This document shows positions 55,236 to 64,000 of a stretch of DNA of 64,000 nucleotides, piece after piece. The notes below the pieces were generated by a model. It saw nothing but the letters and a program-made list of their open reading frames with translations. It made no database searches and was not told the DNA's origin. Source of the DNA: Paralichthys olivaceus (lineage: Eukaryota > Chordata > Actinopteri > Pleuronectiformes > Paralichthyidae); NCBI RefSeq assembly GCF_024713975.1, contig NC_091106.1, forward strand, positions 14,658,501-14,722,500, in the 5' to 3' direction. Both the position numbers and the translations under genes were made by a program. The number at the start of each line of letters is the position of its first letter. The stretch's first letter is position 1.

Positions 55236-56922
55236 GTTTCGCTCCTTCGTCGATTACCTGCCCCGACTTAATTAGCGTCTCCTCTAGTTCCTTTGTGTAT
55301 TTAGTCCCTGTGTGTTTCTCTTACCTCAGGGCCACTTCGTCTCGTCAGTGTCTCTGTCAGTGTTCCAGCATTTTCCTAATGTTTATTCCTTCATGACCAA
55401 GTTTTGTTTTTCAATATCGCCCAAGCTTCAGAGTGTAATTTTGGAACCATTTGCCACCAACCTACTATACCTGTAGGTCAGAGTGAAAAACCTATTTCAA
55501 GACATGACAGACAGTTACTGTTTAAAACATAAGCTCAGAGTGGCTGTCATTTCATGTTTCATGCCTCAATCCGACAGAAAGCCGACCACCAGTACGAACT
55601 TTAGGTCAAGACCCACAAATCTATTTCATGAGCCCAAGTCCGGCACAACTCCTGAGCTAGACATATGTCGATGTGATTGGCATTGCTATGCATACAAATA
55701 GTCAATTTGCATGTTTTACATTATATCCTACTGTGAAATGAATGACCCTGAAGAAAATGTAGCCCCTGCAATAAATATTAAATGATTCTTTCTCACTGAT
55801 TTGAATAGGTTGCCAGTCTAACACCACAGATGCCAGATTCTCCTGTATTCACAGTAAAACCAGGTGAAAAATGGGTCAGCCTCTAATCTCATAAGGAGAA
55901 GTTACACCTCAGAAAGCCCATGTCAGTATTTCAAGTTGTGTAGATGGATTAGACTACGTGTCGAGAGGCCCATCAATAATTAAGAGGAACCCAGAATATA
56001 AGCTGCTCCCTGTTGTGTAGTCAACTGTACTGGCACGAAGAAGAGGAGCCGGGATGTAGAGGAGAAGGGGATGAATGGTGAGAAGTGCTAATGAAATATG
56101 GATACCAGGGAGAAAAAGCAGTCAGGGAAGGTTAACAGGGAAATGCTCATTTTTTAATGATGCAATGAAAAACCTGACGTCAAGAATCAACATGGATTTT
56201 CCTCAGGAACCATATGCATTTCTTATATCTGGTCAAGGTCAGGTGTAGATACAATTACTGCATACTCTCTTCCTCTGTGGTGTCATTGCACAGTAAAGAC
56301 AGCAGTATCATCTATCTATGCAGGGCTCATCATCATTCATTACGGGAGGAACGATTACATAAAGTCCTTCCCTGTGTGTGTATTTGTCGGAGAAGTAGAA
56401 CACCTATGTAATCCCTGATGGCTGCTGTAACGTATGCATGATTTCACGCCTGCTGGGGCAGCTATTCCAAGAGCTGCAGCTATGATTAGCGTCCCAGCGG
56501 TGATGTTTCTTCCCGGCGCGGCTCAGCCCACAATCTAAAGACATCTGATGTGAAGACTTAACATAAAACCTGATCAAATACAGTCAGAGAGAATTGTGTT
56601 GTGAGTGCAGTGCTGGAGTTTACTGACCTCTACGACTTCCTGGGATACATCTGCTTTTTTGTAGTGTAGAGCAAGTCTGATCTTGAACGTGAACCCGTGC
56701 AATGATGAATATTTACTCAGTACTTCAGAAGACTAAAGGCACAAAGATACTCTTTGACTTTGCTTATATTAACTTGATATGAGTGCATTATAAGCCGCTC
56801 GAGTTGCTTTATGCCAAATGTTACATGCTCCGCCGAGCAAATGGCGGCGAAATTTCCACCGGCCTCCGTTGAAGCCCGGGCCACGATATTAAGATTTAAC
56901 ATCACTGCTGACATAGGTTGGA

Positions 56923-56937
56923 GGGGGGGGGGGGGGG
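56923..56937. repeat. G15 homopolymer
   Basis: Fifteen consecutive G residues. Could form a G-rich secondary structure; also a likely assembly weak point. Confidence 0.9.
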
Positions 56938-57642
56938 AGAAGCTGTTTTGTATTCCCTCCAGCCCGGCTGAAAAACCAGCATCATACAAACTAGTGAAGA
57001 GAGTAGCACACTATCAATGGGCTGACTGGCCGACTGGCTCTGGCGTTCAGCTTCAAAGAACCGCCTGCAGGCATTGTTTCTAATATTGTCTCAGAGTCTG
57101 TGTTTTTCACAAAACTATTGATGCATGAGTGTCCTGGAAAAACAGAAGGGAAACATCAAAAGTGCTTTTGAAGTGCAGGGGTTTTTTGTCAGACCACAAC
57201 TAAACGTTTCCATCTGAATCCTGTTTGGTACACAGCCGTCGTCTGAAGGAGATAAACATGCTTTTTATTTGGGATTATGCTTCTGTCTGGATGTTGTTTG
57301 GTATGATTGATTGGGCAGATACATGTAGAGATACGCTCTCCGTGCACATGTGCAAACCGGTACAATGTGTGAGAAAGATGGGGCAGAGCACCTCCTTCAG
57401 CGGCGGGATGAAACAGTCCACGTCTGGCACGTTAATCCTCAACCAAAACAACAGTGAAAAGTGGAGGAGATTTCTGGTTGTGTCACCACAGCTCGAGCAG
57501 TATGTGTATATTTCTCTCTCCTCCTACCTCTCCTTTCTTTTTCACATACTACCCTCATGCATGTATGCGTAGCATTATGTAACCCAGGGGCTGGGTGTTG
57601 CAATGAGGGTGTAAACAGCTGCAATGTCAGCGCTCACGTTAT

Positions 57643-57668
57643 CAACACAACACAACACAACACAACAA
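57643..57668. repeat. (CAACA)n pentanucleotide repeat
   Basis: About five tandem CAACA units. Confidence 0.9.
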
Positions 57669-58254
57669 AAGACCTGAGGCCCGTTGTGCATCAAAGACAG
57701 TGAGTGTGAGCAGGACTTGCATGGAAACATCTCAGTGAACCTTTCATACTCGACCTTTTCTGGTGGAGTTCCTATCACTGAATGCTTTTGATTTCTGTTT
57801 ATTCTGACAAATGGGCCAAACAACAAAATTCTCCTCTCAATTTTGTACGTAAGTGAATTCCCTATACACAAATTAAACAGCAGAATATTATATTTTCATG
57901 AGAGAAACCACCCACCTAAAGTTCCTCTCTAGTTTTATTTTGGTTGTATGTTGAAACATTGGGAGATTTTCGTGTCTTTAAGTAATTAAAGGATTTCAAA
58001 CTACGTCATTAATTAAGAAAAACCGAGCACATTTTTTCTTCAAGTGAATGCAGTACTATCCTGTATATTGAACTATAACTTTAACCCATTAACATAATAA
58101 AGATAAAATAAAAGATTTGCAATATTTCCAAATGGAGGAGAGTCTGTAGGCCTCCTACACGTGTCAGATAATAACTGTTTACACAGCTTCTGTGTAATTA
58201 AAACAATAACTAGAGAGGCACTCAGCAGAGAGCGTATCATAGTCAAGGCCCTGT

Positions 58255-58560
58255 AAATTCAATCAAGATGCACCAAATTTCACACATTCTTAAAAATATT
58301 CCATTAAAGTGCCTGTTTTTTTCATCAGGATGCCTGAATGATTTCCTTGGAAAGTGGCAAAAATGTTGAAAAAGTGATAATAAAATTCTGGATCTGCGCC
58401 CTGATGTGGATCTGCACCAAAATTAAATGGATTCTTCCCTGATCCACACCATTTCACTAAGTTACGTGGAAATCCGTTTTGTATGTTGTGTAATCTGTCT
58501 CACAAACAGACCAACAAACAAAAGGACATGGGTGAAAACAGAACCTCCTTGATGGAGGTA
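58255..58560 (-). repeat. Dispersed 'CACCAAGGAG' family repeat, reversed
   Basis: Ends in AACCTCCTTGATGGAGGTAA and includes ACAAACAGACCAACAAAC and CAAATTTCACACATTC, the reverse complements of blocks in the copies at 16210 and 59213. Confidence 0.7.
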
Positions 58561-59212
58561 AATACCACAAATGCACATTAAACCCTGTTACACATATTAC
58601 TGCTGTAGAAGACATTGTTAAACCCACATCATAGAGTTTAGATGATGCATCTGTAACTGTATAATCTGAGGCTTTTCTGATTAAAATAACTACAGCCAAC
58701 CGCTGTTGCTGTGTTGTTTTTGTCGGCCTAATGCTCACAGAGAGAGGTAGACATGAGTGTCAGTGTTGCACTCTGGGAAATGACTGGTCTGTCACGCTCC
58801 GGTCGACTTCCATCTTTCATCCCCTCAGTCCACGCCATGTTGTTTTCTGACTGTCACTTCAGATTGGCCTCACAGCACAATAAGCCTCTGCTCATATCTA
58901 ATTGGAGAGATGAGAGAGACCCATCTCGAGCCCCGTGGTGTCTCCGAATGCAGCTACTTAAGCACTTAGGAACTCATTAAACTCTCTGACACGCTCCTTT
59001 AGCTCCACCTGACATTTTCATATCAAGTATCATTAACAGAGCGAAGACAACAGTGTGTTACCAAAGGTAACAGGCCTGTTTCCTCCAGTGCACAAAGTCA
59101 GGTTCATAAAGAGGCCACGTCTCAGCTTAAATCTTTAAAAAATAAAATGCAACAAAGTGCAATGGAAACCTAAATAATACCTCAGGATGTAGTTTGAAGT
59201 TTCATTCTTTTA

Positions 59213-59345
59213 ATTACCTTCACCAAGGAGGTTATGTTTTTCGTCTCTTTATTTGTTTGATAGTAAGTTTATGGAAAAGCTACTTGACGGATTATCATGA
59301 AACTTAGTGGAAAGATGTGGTATGGTCAGGGAAGAAGTGTTTTCT
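59213..59345 (+). repeat. Dispersed 'CACCAAGGAG' family repeat
   Basis: Blocks TTACCTTCACCAAGGAGG, GATTATCATGAAACTTAG and TATGGTCAGGGAAGAA in the family order. A second copy follows directly. Confidence 0.75.
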
Positions 59346-59351
59346 TTCTTT

Positions 59352-59610
59352 TAATACCTCCACTAAGGAGGTGACGTTTACATCTGCATTTGTTTGTTTG
59401 TTTGGAGGATTTTGCAAAAACCACTCAACTGACTTCTGCAAACATTTTGTGGAGGGGTAGGGAATGACCCAAGAAAGAACTCATCATGTATTTGGTTGCG
59501 GATCTGAATCAGGAGGCGGATTGCTTGATGCCTCAGGGAATGATTAATGGATTATGATGAAAGACAAGTTTTTGGGACTGAAATATACAAGTGCAGATCC
59601 AAATAAATGT
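59352..59610 (+). repeat. Dispersed 'CACCAAGGAG' family repeat, tandem neighbour
   Basis: Starts ATACCTCCACTAAGGAGG, then TTTGTTTGTTTGTTTGG, AAAAACCACTCAACTGAC and CCCAAGAAAGAACTCATC. It lies head-to-tail with the copy at 59213. Confidence 0.75.
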
Positions 59611-60954
59611 GGTTTCATAAGACGACTGTTGGGCCTTGGCGGATGTATTATGTCATCTTGTCCACACCCTGATGACCATGTAGTGTCTCAGGAGTCTTTA
59701 TGAATGGAAACAAAACTCAGTTAGATGAATTGAAGTATCTGTCTTTCCTCATTACTGCCACGTCTGAGATGGTTCAGGGAGATAGACGCTCCTTAGTGAT
59801 CGACCTGTAAAGACTCACAGCTCCTCACTCTGCTTGTGTGCTGCCTTACCCCCCTTCGCTCTGTTTATCTTCTCTGGCTATGATGCTACAGTGAAGCTCA
59901 GAAAAAAATGCATATTCTTGAAAACCAGCTTTATTTCACTGTATTAAGGCCACATCTATACATCTGTTATTTGTCGAGTTGCTTTATTTTGAGCCCTGCA
60001 GCACCTCTTACCCTTTATTTGTCATGTCACAACGGGGCGTACCCACACACCACTCACACAAGAGGAGGCAGTTAGTGGGCTCCGGACACATTTGTCACTC
60101 TGGCAGGCAGGCTACCCGTTCTCTGGCCTGGTTTCTGCACTGGGGCCGGGGCATCTCCCCGTGTGTGCTGCCTAGTAACTGCCAGATCTAGACTGGGATT
60201 TATGCAAATTGGCAGGCAAGGGCTTGTGGGTCAGCAGCGATATGTGGAAGGACCATCACTGGCACACTGACAAAGGCAGTCAGCAGAACCAGGAACAATG
60301 TAAACACAATGATGACACTGAGAGAATGTATGGAAGATGCAATGAATTTTTGATATCAACACATAAATTACATTGAAATACACGCTGCAAGTACACTTAC
60401 AATATACACTTGCAATAAGATGTAATGATGAAATAAATAATACATACTATTCATCTAAAAGTATCACACTGTAGGAATTTCTCTGAAGATTTGCAAGTAA
60501 TCTATGCATTCATTTAAAATAAAATACTATGACGTGAAATGACATTAAAGCATCATTGAAAATTTAATTTTTAGCACTAAATACAAAGCAATATGAAATA
60601 AAATACATTTGTGCTTAACAAAATAAAACACAACCATATAAATGAAATGATAAAAGCAAAGTTAAAGCATTAAATAAAACTCACATATCATAAAGAACTG
60701 GCATGGGTCATTACTTTACTACATCAAATTTGTCATAACATTAAATTTCAACATAAACCAGTACAATCTCCAAACGTCCATAACTGCAGTATAAATTCTG
60801 AATATTACAAGTTAACCATCATGGCCAGACCTTTTTTCTCATTTCTCTCCGGAGCAAAACATCGAAGAAATATCAATCAATCACGGCTTCTGCCAACCTC
60901 TAGACTTGACTCTGTCCCAAGTGGATGTGTCACAATTGAACACCTGCTCACTGT

Positions 60955-60981
60955 CCCCCCCCCCCCCACACACACACACAC
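60955..60981. repeat. C13 run followed by (CA)n
   Basis: Thirteen C residues (60955-60967) run into ACACACACACACAC. Confidence 0.9.
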
Positions 60982-61625
60982 TTTACATGATTACTTGTGT
61001 GCAATCTGGCCCCGTCCACCTGAACTTCTGGAGAGATATCACCAATCTGCAATCAAACATATTGGACGGCTGCATTCAGCGATCGTCGTGTCTGTCCCAG
61101 TGTCGCCAAGAAGAGCAGCATCCTCTCAGACAAGAAAACAAAGAAATAAACCACACACGTAACTCATCTCTGGGGATTAAAAGATATATGGATTAGTACA
61201 TTTCATGGGACCCAAACATCACAGTTCTTCCTTTTATGGTTATGGGAGTGGTGCATGATGGGGCAGCTGTTTCTCATGGAGACATGGAGAGTCTGCAGGA
61301 CACATACATGATGCACAAGCACATATCAGCAGTTACCCGTGATGTGCTTCCACACAGCCATGGTTTGGAATAAACTGTATGGGTTGTCAGGTTTGCAGCT
61401 GCTCTGTGTCCTCCTTCCCATCCACCCCCTGCTCTTCATCCCTTGCTACTACCACCGCCATCGCTCCCTTTACATCTTGCGCAGACCTCAAATTGTTCTT
61501 CTGTAGCTTTTTACTGCCTTCAGCCTTTAACCAGCGAGGAAACAATTTGTAGAAATGTGCGTTCCTTTCTGCTCACACATCTGCATCATATAAATCAAGG
61601 CATTCTTAGGATACTGCATTCATAA

Positions 61626-61830
61626 GAGTTTTGTGAGGTTACAGTGACATTGACATTTGGACTTCTGATTTGAATCATGGTGAATGTTTGTGCTGGATGT
61701 AATCAAATTCTACATGGGTGTTCCCGATATATCACGTCCATGAGAACATGAGGTCACTGTGACCTTGACTTTTGACCGCCAAAATCAGTTCAACTTTTGA
61801 GATCTCACGTTCACAAGAAGGGGATGTAAG
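61626..61830. repeat. Dispersed repeat with AGGTCA blocks
   Basis: Related to the copy at 4846-5215. Contains GAGGTTACAGTGACATTGAC and AGGTCACTGTGACCTTGAC. The second block includes a perfect AGGTCA-CTG-TGACCT palindrome at 61751-61765. Confidence 0.6.
61751..61765. promoter_or_regulatory. Perfect oestrogen-response-element palindrome inside a repeat
   Basis: AGGTCACTGTGACCT is two AGGTCA half-sites as an inverted repeat with a 3-base spacer, overlapping TCAAGGTCA (reverse strand), an ERR-type site. Binding is inferred from the motif only. Confidence 0.4.
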
Positions 61831-62879
61831 GACAGATGGAAGTACAACCCAAAAACATAAACCCGAAGAAATGAAAAGGGACTCAAAAAAAGATTTACTC
61901 TATTGTCAAAAACTCCACTTGCCTCTAAGGAAATTCTTGTCTTATAATATCCATGGGTGAAAATAAACCAATATCAAATTTATTTTATATTTTTTCATGT
62001 TTAAAATGTATATAATGATTTTTAAAAAACTTTAGGAAGGCTTCCTGGTGGCCCATGAGCTAAGACGCCTCCGGCTCAATAATGACCAGCTTCCTTTGTG
62101 GCATGTCGTCCTTCATCTCACTCCCCTCTTTTCTGGTCAGCTCCCTGCTGTCCGTGAAACCTTTGGTGGAAAATATTTCAAAAAGAAAGTGTTTGTTGAT
62201 ATTTAAAAGGAGGCTGGTGCTCTGTGGTCTCTCAGATCCAGATGATCCAGGTGGTACGAAGTGCGAGGATGTGACATTGCCATCCGGTAACACAAACAGT
62301 TGGTCTTTCTATTTTAACGGCTGGGTGCTCGTGCTGCCTGGCTCAGTTTAATTAGTGTGAATACATTAGGTTCTGTGTGAGATCTCGCTACCTGGCAGGG
62401 ACCGGAGCTGGGCAGGGACTGCACCAGCGGGCCCTGCTGTAATGACCCTGCCAGGCTGACACAACGCTCCCACCTGGGGGACCGCTGCGGCCTTCCAGTG
62501 ACAGATGGAGGGCTGCTGAGACAGGGGAGCTGGGCTGGATTACTGGAGGCTAGCAGAGCGACCATTAGAGCAGCCCGTCTGCCAGCAAGCCAACATGCTT
62601 CTGTGTTGGCTCCACCTTCGCCTCATAAGTAATGTAATGGTCGACCAGACAAACTGCCAAATCACTAAGTACATGTTTACTCTGTCATCATTTTGCATCA
62701 TTGGTTATGTTTGGAATTAGTTACATGTTGGGTAACTCAGGTTCAGTTATTGAGTCTGTGAAAACTTTTGCATCTGCACAAATATAGAATTTGACATTTT
62801 TATTTCATGGATCAAAAAAAGTAGCATGGATTACTAGTGGGCGATAACGGGGCATGTGGAGTAAATAAAATAATCCAGG

Positions 62880-63255
62880 ATACGATGGCTGCCGTTTTGT
62901 GCATTTGGACCTGGAGTCTGCGTAGTAGTGATCAGAGGGAGGGAGGCGACACACATGCTGACCAATCAAAGAGTCAGTCTCAGCTGTCAATCATGACATC
63001 TCATTTCAGCCTATTTTATAGCATCATATAAATGAACTAAAATGAGCACATACATTAGTTTGATAAGAACTAATTCAAATGACAGAAACCATCTTTGACA
63101 AAAAATTGTTTAATGTGTGTTTTGATCCATGTCCCATCCTCAAACATGGAGTGGGGAGGGTTTATGACCTGTACTGCAGGCAGCCACCAGGTGGTGATCA
63201 AGACTCTTTGGCTTCACTTCTGGTGAGCTGTTTTGCATCTTTATTTACAGTGTAC
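62880..63255. repeat. MITE-like repeat related to 2846-3269
   Basis: Shares with the first copy TTTGATCCATGTCCCATCC / TTTGGTCCATGTCCCATCC, GTACTGCAGGCAGCCA / CTACTGCAGCCAGCCA and a right end CATCTTTAT-TACAGT. More diverged, left border unclear. Confidence 0.6.
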
Positions 63256-64000
63256 TGTTGCAACTGATCCACATGAAGACAGGATTTTGTAGTGAAAAAA
63301 AACTGATGGAAATATGCTTTAATGTCTATTTAATATGGTTCTGAAACACTGTAACAGCAGGGAAATACATTGTTCCACGAGACCTTTGAGATTTCACATC
63401 AGACTGGTTTTATATCCATCAAAACAAAAGAAGACATCTGACACATTCTGCGTCAGGAAACCAGTGACTTTTGACTTTGGACACGAGGGTGCGAGGCTGA
63501 ATGGGATGGCTCTCTGTTCTGTTCTGACACGTCGATCAGAGGATTCATTTGAAGCCATCAGATCTCAGCCACGTGGGAAACTTTCCACCGTTGCCTCTGA
63601 TGACCAGCGCTGCTCCTGAGGATCAGCAGGAAAACGAGCTCTTTGGTCTGGTTTGTGTTAGCGATATAATCGTTAATAAATGAAAGCTCTTCTATCGCAC
63701 ACCCCCAAGGCAAAGACTGGCGGCTGGCTGGGACTTCACTTGCGGTAGGAGAGCAAGGGGGAATGAATGTGACTGTTCTCATAAAAAAAAAGAGGGGGAA
63801 GAGGGATGGAGAGATTGGAAAGAGGGATTAAAGGCGGGAAGGAGGAGAAGAGAGGGAGAAGACACCACCCTTAATGTGCCTCGTCCATGTGCTGCACAGA
63901 AATGCTTGAATCTGACGTGGGACGATCGTGCTCAACCTCCTGAAGGTTGTACAAGCAATTACACCACTTAGGAGTCTTTGACGGGCAAGGTCGTATTGGC

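Larger units (their letters stand above)
47380..64000. other. 16.6-kb region without recognised genes
   Basis: Starts after the rps24 poly(A) site. All open frames of 60-150 codons are low-complexity, overlap each other on both strands, or match no family I know. The repeats I could identify are listed separately. In human, a long gene-poor stretch follows RPS24 before ZMIZ1, so this could be regulatory desert, but I see no exon that would confirm a neighbour. Confidence 0.55.

Overview
The window is nuclear DNA from a bony fish, probably a spiny-rayed (percomorph-type) teleost. It carries split genes with GT-AG introns, CA/GT microsatellites and several repeat families I recognise from teleost genomes. 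Protein comparisons were made from memory, because no search could be run. All six genes have human counterparts on chromosome 10q22 (SPOCK2, TYSND1, SAR1A, PPA1, EIF4EBP2, RPS24), so this is a condensed and rearranged piece of that conserved block.

Layout. 1-21.1 kb: the 3' part of spock2 (+), ten coding exons starting with a 9-nt microexon; the first exons lie upstream of the window. 22.7-25.4 kb: tysnd1 (-), four exons, tail-to-tail with spock2. 26.1-31.35 kb: sar1a (-), six coding exons plus one non-coding 5' exon. 32.6-37.1 kb: ppa1 (-), eleven exons. 38.0 kb to about 42.2 kb: eif4ebp2 (+), three coding exons, head-to-head with ppa1 across a 968-bp interval that holds NRF1-like and CRE palindromes. 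43.6-47.36 kb: rps24 (+), with a start codon alone in exon 1 and very small candidate exons before the stop. 47.4-64 kb: no coding exon recognised; dispersed repeats and simple sequence.

The genes do not form a pathway. spock2 encodes a secreted matrix proteoglycan, tysnd1 a peroxisomal processing protease, sar1a the COPII GTPase, ppa1 cytosolic pyrophosphatase, eif4ebp2 the mTOR-regulated cap-translation repressor, and rps24 a 40S ribosomal protein.

I found no RNA gene, CRISPR array, intact transposase or clearly new gene system. The points most worth checking are: the two microexons (spock2 9 nt, rps24 3 nt); the tandem degenerate-plus-active protease architecture and SKI terminus of tysnd1; a 5' reading frame overlapping the sar1a start; a perfect 19-bp inverted repeat in a spock2 intron; and a repeat-borne consensus oestrogen-response palindrome.
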